From positions 1 to 8,682 of the forward strand of contig JAQGPK010000088.1 of assembly GCA_028293095.1 (NCBI GenBank): a stretch of 8,682 bases of DNA. The letters are read 5' to 3'. This document shows positions 1-6,072 of this stretch, piece after piece; the first letter of the stretch is position 1; each line of letters starts with the position of its first letter. This stretch comes from Chlamydiia bacterium. Its GTDB lineage: Bacteria > Chlamydiota > Chlamydiia > Chlamydiales > FEN-1388. The notes under the pieces are model-generated. The model saw nothing but the letters and a program-made list of their open reading frames with translations, did not search any database and was not told where the DNA came from. Made by a program: the position numbers and the translations under genes.

Positions 1-1
1 T

Positions 2-400
2 CATTTAATCTTCTCTGAGAGTATTGAGCCACTTTTTAAGCTGCAGGACTTTCGTGATAAATTCATCGATTGGGTAAAGGCTGCTATGCCAGCAGACTTT
101 GAGAAAGCGCGCTTTGATGCAATTAAACAAGCGATTGCGAAGCTTGAGGTACAGGAGGCAAAGAAGTATCTTGCCTACAAGCTTGAAGGATTAGATGATT
201 ATAGCCTAGAAATAGCGAAAACAATGGAAGAGAGGGTACTTGCAACTTTAGAGAAAAAAACAAGCGAAGAAATTATTGAAGAGGCCAGAGCCCAAGCTTA
301 TTTGGGGACTGTTATTAGCAATGGAATAGATCGAAAGGCTATTATCGACTCTTTAATAAAATTGCAAATTATTGAACCTGCGGCTCAGTTTGCAGAATAA
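2..400 (+). CDS. C-terminal part of an unrecognised helix-rich protein
   Basis: The reading frame is open from the left edge of the window to a TAA stop, giving 132 visible residues; the true start lies outside, and the first ATG at 86 is probably internal because the frame upstream is also coding-like. The product is rich in Glu, Lys, Ala and Leu, with few Gly or Pro. It should therefore be almost wholly alpha-helical and possibly coiled coil, with alternating acidic and basic stretches. No signal peptide, membrane segment or catalytic motif is visible in this part. I do not recognise the family. It reads in the same direction as malate dehydrogenase but is separated from it by 150 bases containing an inverted repeat, so the two are probably not tightly coupled. 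Confidence is for a real coding region, not for any function. Confidence 0.75.
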   Translation, partial: HLIFSESIEPLFKLQDFRDKFIDWVKAAMPADFEKARFDAIKQAIAKLEVQEAKKYLAYKLEGLDDYSLEIAKTMEERVLATLEKKTSEEIIEEARAQAYLGTVISNGIDRKAIIDSLIKLQIIEPAAQFAE

Positions 401-442
401 ATTTCATCATGTAAAGATCTTGATGTAAGGATACTCTTGCAA

Positions 443-526
443 AAAAATAGGAAAATGGCGAGATTCTGAGGTTTTTCGATTCTTAAGGAATAGGAACGAC
501 TTCAGAAAATTGCCATTCCTATTTTT
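443..526 (+). promoter_or_regulatory. Inverted repeat with competing arms in the mdh leader
   Basis: AAAAATAGGA (443-452) plus ATGGC (455-459) can pair with GCCAT (512-516) plus TCCTATTTTT (517-526): 15 pairs broken only by a two-base bulge, with a 52-base loop. Inside the loop a second copy, AATAGGAA (489-496), can pair instead with TTCCTATT (516-523) to give a shorter hairpin ending in a T run. It could be the terminator of the upstream gene or a leader structure for mdh, whose ATG is 24 bases beyond the last arm. The stems are AU-rich and the mdh transcription start is unknown, so function is inferred. Confidence 0.4.
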
Positions 527-550
527 GATTGTTTTTACGACGGAGTTTGC

Positions 551-1528
551 ATGAAAGAACCAATTCGAATAGCAGTCACAGGTGGCGCTGGGCAAATTGC
601 ATATAGCCTTCTTTTTCGTCTAGCCGCAGGCGAGCTTTTTCATAATCAGCCTATCGCTCTTCATATCCTAGAAGTACCAGCAGTGCTCTCTCAGCTCGAA
701 GGCGTCAAGATGGAGCTTCTCGACTGCGCCTTCCCTCATCTTCAAGAAATTGTGATTGGCTCTGATCCTCATAAAGTATTTGAAGGGGTCAATTTTGCAT
801 ACCTTGTTGGCGCAAAGCCTCGCGGTCCTGGCATGGAGCGTAAAGATCTGCTTGAAGCCAATGGCAGAATTTTTCAAGGGCAAGGGCAAGCTCTAAGCGA
901 TGCTGCAGCCAAAGATGTGCGTGTGCTTGTAGTTGGTAATCCTTGTAATACAAATTGTTTGATTGCGATCCATAATGCCAAAAATATAGCGCCTCAGCAG
1001 TTTCAGGCAATGACTAGGCTTGATGAAAATCGAGCAAAAGCCTTTTTAGCTGTAAAAGCTCAGTGCCCGGTCTCATCTATTACAAACTGCACCATCTGGG
1101 GAAATCACTCCTCCACACAGGTGCCTGACTTTCTACATACAAAAATCGATGGAAAGCTAGCTACAGAGGTCATTAAAGACACGACTTGGCTTCAAACTGA
1201 GTTTTTTAAAAAAGTGCAAGGACGTGGTGCTGAAATTATTCAAGCTCGTGGAAAATCCTCCGCTGCCTCCGCTGCCTCTGCGGCAATTGATGCTATGCGC
1301 TCTCTTATAACAGCTGACAGCACAACCTATTCATCAGCAGTCTATAGTGCAAACAATTCCTATGGTATTGATCCTAACTTAGTCTTTTCTTTCCCCTGTA
1401 AATCGGTATCAAAGGGTAATTGGGAAGAGGTAAAGGGCGTAGAATGGGATCAGTTCTTAGAGACTAAAATTCGAGCATCTGAAAAAGAGCTCATTGAAGA
1501 AAGAGACCTTATTAAGGATCTATTATGA
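551..1528 (+). CDS. mdh: Malate dehydrogenase, NAD-dependent
   Basis: Interconverts malate and oxaloacetate with NAD in the cytoplasm, supplying oxaloacetate for the TCA cycle and for aspartate-family synthesis. The 325-residue product is full length and belongs to the cytosolic/chloroplast-like MDH group rather than the LDH-like one. The Rossmann nucleotide loop GGAGQIA lies at 11-17, and Glu41 at the end of the second strand favours NAD over NADP. The mobile loop carries Arg91 and Arg97 (PRGPGMERKDLL). Asn130 is in GNPCNTN, Asp158 and Arg161 in LDENR, and the catalytic His186 in IWGNHSS. These numbers match the active-site positions known for cytosolic MDH. A helix with SSAASAA near residue 235 is also typical. 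The stop overlaps the start of citrate synthase (ATGA), implying translational coupling between consecutive enzymes of the cycle. A possible regulatory hairpin lies just upstream. Confidence 0.97.
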   Translation: MKEPIRIAVTGGAGQIAYSLLFRLAAGELFHNQPIALHILEVPAVLSQLEGVKMELLDCAFPHLQEIVIGSDPHKVFEGVNFAYLVGAKPRGPGMERKDLLEANGRIFQGQGQALSDAAAKDVRVLVVGNPCNTNCLIAIHNAKNIAPQQFQAMTRLDENRAKAFLAVKAQCPVSSITNCTIWGNHSSTQVPDFLHTKIDGKLATEVIKDTTWLQTEFFKKVQGRGAEIIQARGKSSAASAASAAIDAMRSLITADSTTYSSAVYSANNSYGIDPNLVFSFPCKSVSKGNWEEVKGVEWDQFLETKIRASEKELIEERDLIKDLL

Positions 1529-1788
1529 AAGATGGCATACTTTTTGAAATTACGAAAGAAGATTTAGAAACGGGGCTTCGAGGATATCCGGTAGGATATT
1601 GCACAACATCCTATGTTGAGCCAACCAAAGGGCTTTTCTATGTTGGAAAACCAATAGACGAACTTGCCAAAAGAGAGCCTGAAGAGGTGATCTTTCTTCT
1701 GTATTATGGAAGAGAAGGCAATTTTGAAGAGATTAAAGCTTTTAAAAAAGAGCTTGCTGAGCGCTGCAAAAAAAAGGCTTCAAAATAG
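1525..1788 (+). CDS. Citrate synthase N-terminal fragment
   Basis: This is what ordinary translation would make from the start coupled to mdh: 87 residues ending at TAG. It contains the family's opening GLRGYPVG motif (about residues 18-25), the GLFYVGKPIDELA strand-turn (about 36-48) and the helix EEVIFLLYYG (about 53-62) that packs against the large domain. It has no catalytic residue and would not be active alone. Its C-terminus is Lys-rich, encoded across a run of eight A residues at 1768-1775. Shifting frame by one in either direction at that run leads quickly to other stops, so slippage there does not rescue the protein. Confidence 0.6.
   Translation: MKDGILFEITKEDLETGLRGYPVGYCTTSYVEPTKGLFYVGKPIDELAKREPEEVIFLLYYGREGNFEEIKAFKKELAERCKKKASK
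1786..1788 (+). other. In-frame amber codon within citrate synthase
   Basis: The TAG is flanked by AAA on the left and TTG TTA GAA GAG on the right. Homologous positions in other citrate synthases are variable and often polar. A single base change from AAG, GAG or CAG would explain it. The conserved C-terminal tip of SSB in this window is followed by TAG as a normal stop, so the codon is not generally reassigned. Confidence 0.85.
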
Positions 1789-2709
1789 TTGTTAGAAGAG
1801 ATACGCACGCTTCCTCGAGAAGGCCAGCCAATGAAGCTCTTTGCAGCAAGCCTTTTGATTGCGGGCATGCATGAAACGGAAAACAATTATCGAGAAGACT
1901 GCTTGAATCTTATTGCCGCAATTCCTACGATTGTAGCAACGCTCATTAACCATCATGCTGGTTGGGGAGAGGGGAGATCGGTAGAGTCAAAGCCAGAGCT
2001 AGGATATATGGAAAACTTTGTTTCTATGCTCCAGCTTCCTCATCACAAGTCGAAAGATCTTATCGAAGCGATGAAGCTCTTTAATATTTTGCACTACGAT
2101 CATGGTGGCGGTAACCTTTCGACTTTTGTGGGCAAATCCATTGCATCTGGTCTTGAAGATATGTATGGTTCACTGGCTGGGGCAATTGTTGCGCTTTCAG
2201 GTCCACGACATGGTAGAGCAAATCAAGACTGTTTAGATTTCGTCGAACTTATCATGAAGGAGGTCGGGGAGGGGGCAACAGAGGCAGAGATTGAGGCGCT
2301 TCTCCGAAGTAAGCTTGCAAGAAATGAGCTTGTCTTTGGCTTTGGTCATGCGGTTCTTCGAGTAGAAGATCCAAGAGCTACTATTTTTTATGATTTTGTG
2401 CATACTAAGTATCCCAATCATCCTCTTGTGAAGATTGCAGAAAAGCTACGAACAGCCGGGGTTAAAGTACTCTCAGAAAACCCGAAAATTTCAGATCCGT
2501 ATCCGAATGTGGATGCAATCTCTGGGATTGCGCTTATTGCTGCAGGATTTCCCTATTCGGAATATTTTCCTGTACTCTTTGGGCTTTCTCGAGTGGTTGG
2601 TATTGCAAGGCAGATTGTCTATGAGAGGCTTGAGGCACGTAATGGTAAAGGGACCCCAATTATACGACCTAAATATTTTTATCTCGGAAAAGAGGATGTT
2701 TCAGGCTGA
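1789..2709 (+). CDS. Citrate synthase catalytic part, downstream of the TAG
   Basis: The remaining 306 codons carry the large helical domain and the whole catalytic set. Translation could restart at the TTG immediately after the TAG (1789), which has only a weakly placed AAGG about 11 bases upstream. A better candidate is the ATG at 1831, which has AGAAGG at 1818-1823 and seven bases of spacing; it would give about 292 residues beginning within the conserved PM motif. Either product lacks the N-terminal helices, so activity would need the 87-residue fragment to associate with it, which is speculative. The stop TGA shares its last base with the ATG of the next gene, so ribosomes reaching this point would feed the membrane-protein gene. 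Confidence 0.6.
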   Translation: MLEEIRTLPREGQPMKLFAASLLIAGMHETENNYREDCLNLIAAIPTIVATLINHHAGWGEGRSVESKPELGYMENFVSMLQLPHHKSKDLIEAMKLFNILHYDHGGGNLSTFVGKSIASGLEDMYGSLAGAIVALSGPRHGRANQDCLDFVELIMKEVGEGATEAEIEALLRSKLARNELVFGFGHAVLRVEDPRATIFYDFVHTKYPNHPLVKIAEKLRTAGVKVLSENPKISDPYPNVDAISGIALIAAGFPYSEYFPVLFGLSRVVGIARQIVYERLEARNGKGTPIIRPKYFYLGKEDVSG

Positions 2710-3524
2710 TGTTTTTTAAAGAATTAGAAAAGCTCTTTGAGCGTGCGGGAAGATTTGTATTTTCCAAAGCAAAATTATTGACGACTGTGATCACACTTGC
2801 TCTTTTAGGGGTGATGATTGTGTGTAGTATGGGCCTCTCTCTCCATGCCGGCGAGTGGGTTGCCTTGAGCCTTACCTTTTTGCCAATCTTTTTGGCGACA
2901 AGTGTTTTATCAGCTCTTGGTGTACTGTTGATCCGTAGCTACCATGATGAGATTAAAAATAGAGATACAAATGTTGCTAAAACAGTGACAGCCATGACTG
3001 ATTCACTCTTTACATCATCTTACTTTTTCTTGCCTATTATTTTGATCTATTTACTACTGTGGGTAGTATTAGGGCTATTCTTCTTAATGAAAGCAATTCC
3101 AATTATAGGGGATGCTTTTGCAGTGATTTTTGCTTTTGGCCCTTTTCTCTTGATTTTAGGATCACTTTTACTTTCCTTAGCATCGATCTTCTTACTCTTT
3201 ACGGCAACACCTGTTATGGCCCTTAAATCGCTGACAGGGGAAAAATTATTTCAATATGTGCATGAGCAGCGCTTCCAACAGATATTTTTACGATTGGTGC
3301 TTTGCCTTCTTTCTCTTCTCCCACTGATTGTGACAGCATGTCTACTATGGCTTGCGGCAAAAATCACAACAGTTGTTTACGTTGATCAAGAAAATACCCT
3401 TCAAATGGTTATGCAATGGTTTTTTATTATGCTTCCATTTGCTGCGATCCTGTCACCAACAGTGATTTTTTTCTTTAACATGGCAACAGAGACACATATC
3501 CTGATTCAAAAGCGTTCGGCCTAA
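2709..3524 (+). CDS. Multi-pass inner-membrane protein of unknown function
   Basis: The 271-residue product is dominated by hydrophobic segments. Likely membrane spans by eye are about 22-44, 50-77, 104-128, 133-151, 153-170, 192-217 and 235-257; the two central ones are so close that the total could be six or seven. The N-terminus (MFFKELEKLFERAGRF) is amphipathic and basic without a cleavable signal peptide. The main soluble loops are about 78-103 (charged, RSYHDEIKNRDTN) and 171-191. I see no transporter signature, nucleotide-binding motif or conserved acidic triad that would name a family. Its ATG overlaps the citrate synthase stop by one base, and carbonic anhydrase starts 29 bases after its stop, so it is probably co-expressed with central carbon genes. 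A role in moving a carboxylate, bicarbonate or another small molecule is only a guess from context. Confidence 0.85.
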   Translation: MFFKELEKLFERAGRFVFSKAKLLTTVITLALLGVMIVCSMGLSLHAGEWVALSLTFLPIFLATSVLSALGVLLIRSYHDEIKNRDTNVAKTVTAMTDSLFTSSYFFLPIILIYLLLWVVLGLFFLMKAIPIIGDAFAVIFAFGPFLLILGSLLLSLASIFLLFTATPVMALKSLTGEKLFQYVHEQRFQQIFLRLVLCLLSLLPLIVTACLLWLAAKITTVVYVDQENTLQMVMQWFFIMLPFAAILSPTVIFFFNMATETHILIQKRSA

Positions 3525-3553
3525 ACTGATTTCATTAAGAAGAGAGAGATAGA

Positions 3554-4192
3554 ATGCGTGAGCTGAATAAGTTATTTGAAAATAACAGAGACTGGGTAAA
3601 AGAGAGACTGGATCAAGATCCTGAGTATTTTGAAAGGCAAACAACTGAGCAAAAGCCGCAATATCTTTGGATTGGTTGCTCCGACAGTCGTATTCTTGCA
3701 AATCAGATTATCGGCTTGGATGCAGGCGAGCTCTTTGTGCATAGAAATATTGCCAATCTCTTTCTTCATACAGATTTTAACTCTCTTTCTGTGCTGCAGT
3801 ATGCAGTTGATTTTTTGAAGGTGCGACACGTCATTATCTGTGGGCATTATGGCTGCGGCGGGGTGAAGGTGGCTATGGAAAATGAGCAACATGGCCTTGT
3901 CGATAATTGGCTAAGAAATATTCGAGATATCTGCGCGCGAGAAAAAGCAGAATTAGATGCGATTCCAGATAGCACAAAACGCTATGAGAGACTTGTAGAG
4001 CTTAATGTCATCTATCAAACTCTAAATGTATGTCACACGACTGTTGTACAGAACGCATGGGCAAGGAAACAGCCAATAAGTGTTCATGGATGGGTTTATG
4101 ATATGAGATCTGGCCTATTAAATGATCTTGACTGCTGCGTGTCGGGAATTGCTCAAATCGAAGAGACCTATAGAACGAAAAAATTGCACTAA
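3554..4192 (+). CDS. Beta-class carbonic anhydrase
   Basis: Catalyses reversible hydration of CO2 to bicarbonate in the cytoplasm. The 212-residue product is close in length to E. coli Can (about 220) and is of the beta class: zinc ligands Cys42, Asp44, His98 and Cys101, with the Asp44-Arg46 pair in CSDSR and the GHYGCGG motif. Trp39, Arg64 and Tyr182 correspond to the residues that form the allosteric bicarbonate site in the E. coli and Haemophilus type II enzymes (third position shifted by one), so it is probably shut down at high bicarbonate or low pH. A purine-rich GAGAGA stretch a few bases before the ATG serves as ribosome binding site. It is last in the apparent mdh cluster and would supply bicarbonate to carboxylases such as acetyl-CoA carboxylase. 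I am confident of the family; the symbol can/cynT is not distinguishable here. Confidence 0.96.
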   Translation: MRELNKLFENNRDWVKERLDQDPEYFERQTTEQKPQYLWIGCSDSRILANQIIGLDAGELFVHRNIANLFLHTDFNSLSVLQYAVDFLKVRHVIICGHYGCGGVKVAMENEQHGLVDNWLRNIRDICAREKAELDAIPDSTKRYERLVELNVIYQTLNVCHTTVVQNAWARKQPISVHGWVYDMRSGLLNDLDCCVSGIAQIEETYRTKKLH

Positions 4193-4199
4193 AAGAATA

Positions 4200-4232
4200 C
4201 CCCACGTTCGGCATGCATGCCATCACGCGGGG
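4200..4232 (-). terminator. GC-rich hairpin between convergent genes; leftward terminator candidate
   Basis: CCCC (4200-4203) pairs with GGGG (4229-4232), and CGT (4205-4207) with ACG (4225-4227). The top of the structure is the perfect 12-base palindrome GGCATGCATGCC (4210-4221). On the minus strand the stem is followed by TATTCTTTTAG, a U-rich tail suited to ending the TPR-protein transcript. On the plus strand the sequence after it is CTAACATC, with no T run, so it is a weaker terminator for the carbonic anhydrase message, though the hairpin itself would form in both directions. Confidence 0.55.
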
Positions 4233-4265
4233 CTAACATCATTCCTCACTATCAGCGGACATCAG

Positions 4266-5354
4266 TTATTGAGGCTTCTTTACCATTTGAGAAAGCTCTT
4301 CAACTATTTTTTTAGCATTTGGATAATTTTCGTCTATAGTTAATAACGTTTTTAAATGGATGATGGCCTTTTCATAATTGCCCTGTAATCGACGTAAGCT
4401 AGCCAATTCAAAACAGGCCGTTGTATAATTAGGTTTAATAGTGAGCGCTTTTAGTAAGTGTGCTTCAGCCACAATAAAATCTTGCTTTAAGAGGAAAATT
4501 ACTCCTAATGTGGTGTGACTTTCATAGTCATCAGGATTAATAGATAGTGCTTCTTGGAAGAAATATCTGGCCTCATTTACCATGCCGTAAAATAGATACG
4601 TTTGGCCCACTTTTATACAATCTCTCGCAGTTTGCATATTTTGAGTTTTTGTAAGCGCATTGCTATCAGGGCCAGTAGTGTTGGATTTTTTAGAGGGTTG
4701 TATTACAAAGTTCCATTTGGGGTTAGAGACGTATTCTACTTGCTGATTTTTGGAATCCTCAAGGAGCTCTTCAGTATCTATAGACGGATCAAACTCTACT
4801 TTGCACTTAGGCTGTGCATTGTCTTCTTTTGAATTCTTCAAAAGACTAACGGTCATTCTATTATTCGTTTCTTCGTTGTTTTTTCCATCTTTTAGTAAAT
4901 AAATACGATGTGCTGCGGGTACATTTTTTGAATTTTTATACGATAATTGCGCTGCATGAATTGTAAGATTTGTTATATTAGCAAATTGTAATAATCTATT
5001 TTTTACATCTTTTTTGCCTTTGTTCTTATCCAGCTGTAATAAAATAAGGATCTGAGTTGCGTCCTTATAGATCTTTTTGTCTAGTTGATCCCATGCTTTT
5101 GTAAGAGCCTTTTTCATCAATAAACTAGTCTCACTAGTAATAGAAGATGTCGTTGTAGAGAAATTCCCTTTACTATTCTTTTTCTTTAGTGAAAGATAAA
5201 ATATAGGTTGATTATTCTTTTGAAAGCTATCTATCTTTGAAGCAATATGGCTTACTTGTGAATCAGCTGGAGAGCTGGTCGATGTTGGTGAAAAGGTGAC
5301 TTCAGTGCTTTGCTGATTAACTGATGAACAAAATGTGCTATTTGTAACTTGCAT
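4266..5354 (-). CDS. TPR-repeat protein with low-complexity N-terminus
   Basis: The 362-residue product ends in three consecutive 34-residue tetratricopeptide repeats: about 243-276, 277-310 and 311-344. Each finishes in a near-identical turn (NPDD, KPNY, DENY) at exact 34-residue spacing, forming a protein-binding superhelix. Residues 1-80 are rich in Ser, Thr, Gln and Asn and probably disordered. The middle (about 80-230) is Lys/Asn-rich, partly helical and unlike any domain I know. There is no signal peptide or membrane span. It is the only leftward gene here, and its A/T content looks higher than that of its neighbours. In chlamydiae, TPR proteins include type III secretion chaperones and secreted effectors; either role is possible but not shown. 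The start ATG lacks a strong Shine-Dalgarno (GGTAAGAG nearby) but a promoter-like sequence lies just upstream. Confidence 0.82.
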   Translation of the reverse strand: MQVTNSTFCSSVNQQSTEVTFSPTSTSSPADSQVSHIASKIDSFQKNNQPIFYLSLKKKNSKGNFSTTTSSITSETSLLMKKALTKAWDQLDKKIYKDATQILILLQLDKNKGKKDVKNRLLQFANITNLTIHAAQLSYKNSKNVPAAHRIYLLKDGKNNEETNNRMTVSLLKNSKEDNAQPKCKVEFDPSIDTEELLEDSKNQQVEYVSNPKWNFVIQPSKKSNTTGPDSNALTKTQNMQTARDCIKVGQTYLFYGMVNEARYFFQEALSINPDDYESHTTLGVIFLLKQDFIVAEAHLLKALTIKPNYTTACFELASLRRLQGNYEKAIIHLKTLLTIDENYPNAKKIVEELSQMVKKPQ

Positions 5355-5387
5355 ACTCTTACCTATGTTTAATATAAAAAATTAATT

Positions 5388-5416
5388 ATTATAATGGTAG
5401 TGCATCTAAAAAACAA
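5388..5416 (-). promoter_or_regulatory. Candidate promoter of the TPR-protein gene
   Basis: On the minus strand, TTGTTT (5416-5411) and a perfect TATAAT (5393-5388) are separated by 17 bases, which fits a sigma-70/sigma-66 promoter. Transcription would start near 5381, leaving a leader of about 27 bases before the ATG at 5354. The surrounding region is very A/T-rich, so chance matches are possible. Confidence 0.5.
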
Positions 5417-5480
5417 CAAATTTATATAGTTTCATTATTTATGAGTTTGTCATTGTTCGTAGACATTGGAAAATAAGTAG

Positions 5481-5509
5481 ACTTTTGCCTTGCAATTTCC
5501 TTGTATGAT
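5481..5509 (+). promoter_or_regulatory. Candidate promoter of ssb
   Basis: TATGAT (5504-5509) is a good -10 match; the corresponding -35 position, ACTTTT (5481-5486) at 17 bases, is poor. A start near 5516 would leave a leader of about 38 bases with the AGGAG site inside it, and would make the upstream GTG at 5518 too close to the 5' end to be an efficient start. The assignment rests mainly on the -10. Confidence 0.35.
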
Positions 5510-5541
5510 TCGCTATCGTGGTTTTTTACATCATATACAAT

Positions 5542-5546
5542 AGGAG
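5542..5546 (+). promoter_or_regulatory. Ribosome binding site deciding the ssb start
   Basis: AGGAG sits seven bases before the ATG at 5554 and ten before a second ATG at 5557. It supports a start at 5554 and argues against the in-frame GTG at 5518, which has no such site and would add a 12-residue tail not seen in SSB proteins. Confidence 0.7.
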
Positions 5547-5553
5547 TTCTATT

Positions 5554-6066
5554 ATGATGCTCATACAGATTCTAGGGCATGTAGGCGCAGATCCTGAGAC
5601 ACGAGTTTCTCCAGCAGGACAAAAAATAGTCTCATTTCGTATGGCTATTAATTCAAAGCGCAAAGGTAAAGAGACAACAGTGTGGTGGAGAGTGACTATT
5701 TTTGGTGATCGCTTTGATCGTTTGCTCCCGTACATTAAGAAAGGCAGTGCTTTGATTGTGTCAGGAATGATGAATCCTTTAGAGCTCTATCAAGATAAAG
5801 AGGGTGCTACACAAATTTCCTACGAGATCATTGCTGATTCAATTAATTTTAGTCCGTTTGGTGGAAAAAGCGATAAAACTCAAGAAGGACAGACTTCTCA
5901 ATATGGTAGTGATACGCAAGCCGCAACAGTTGGCGCAGCTCCTAGTTTCAAGCCACAAGCAGCTCAGTTCCAGCCAGCTTCTTTCCAGCCGCGTACACCA
6001 TTTGGTGGAAGCGCTTCAGGATCTGCATCTCAACAAGAATTTGCAGATGACGAAATTCCTTTTTAG
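5554..6066 (+). CDS. ssb: Single-stranded DNA-binding protein
   Basis: Binds single-stranded DNA in replication, repair and recombination, usually as a tetramer. The 170-residue product has an OB-fold at about 1-104 (start IQILGHVGADPETR; core strand TTVWWRVTIFG, whose Trp residues are likely DNA-stacking; then KKGSALIVSG). A flexible linker rich in Gln, Ser, Pro and Phe follows (about 105-160), with several Phe-x-Pro turns. The C-terminus is the acidic tip DDEIPF that recruits replication and repair partners, which shows that the TAG stop is genuine. The start is set at 5554 from the AGGAG site; an in-frame GTG at 5518 is less likely. The gene is divergent from the TPR-protein gene and lies before the aminopeptidase gene, an order I recall from Chlamydia. 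Confidence 0.95.
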   Translation: MMLIQILGHVGADPETRVSPAGQKIVSFRMAINSKRKGKETTVWWRVTIFGDRFDRLLPYIKKGSALIVSGMMNPLELYQDKEGATQISYEIIADSINFSPFGGKSDKTQEGQTSQYGSDTQAATVGAAPSFKPQAAQFQPASFQPRTPFGGSASGSASQQEFADDEIPF

Positions 6067-6072
6067 CAGAAG

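Larger units (their letters stand above)
1525..2709 (+). pseudogene. gltA: Citrate synthase, interrupted by an in-frame TAG
   Basis: Citrate synthase condenses oxaloacetate and acetyl-CoA to citrate, the first step of the TCA cycle. Read through the TAG at 1786-1788, the frame gives 394 codons, a normal length, and resembles the mitochondrial-type enzyme. All three catalytic residues are present (full-frame numbering): His229 in GPRHGRANQ, His275 in FGHAVLRVEDPR and Asp330 in PNVDAISG. The C-terminal substrate-binding stretch near FGLSRVVG and RPK is also intact. The start ATG overlaps the mdh stop and follows AAGGA with six bases of spacing. The stop falls in the variable linker just before the LLEEI helix and ahead of a conserved PM motif. 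I see no other stop or frameshift, so the lesion is recent, tolerated, or an error in the read. Chlamydiaceae lack this gene, so decay here would parallel their loss. Confidence 0.8.

Noticed and set aside
668..1010. Leftward open frames opposite mdh
   Set aside because: They lie wholly within a convincing enzyme gene, lack start signals and show no recognisable protein features.
1258..1284. Tandem nine-base repeat encoding Ser-Ala-Ala units in mdh
   Set aside because: The resulting SSAASAA helix is the normal family sequence at this position, so it is not an expansion.
1768..1775. Programmed or transcriptional slippage on the run of eight A residues rescuing citrate synthase
   Set aside because: The sequence after the TAG is in the original frame; a one-base shift either way meets a new stop soon afterwards and does not rejoin the conserved frame.
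1786..1788. TAG reassigned to an amino acid in this organism
   Set aside because: ssb ends with its conserved acidic tip followed directly by TAG, so TAG serves as a normal stop in the same window.
5518..5553. Upstream GTG start giving SSB a 12-residue extension
   Set aside because: It has no ribosome site, lies beside the likely transcription start, and the ATG at 5554 has AGGAG at good spacing.
5355..5553. Small gene, RNA gene or repeat array in the divergent intergenic region
   Set aside because: Apart from the promoter-like elements I see only A/T-rich sequence; a six-base GTAGAC repeat is too short to mean anything.
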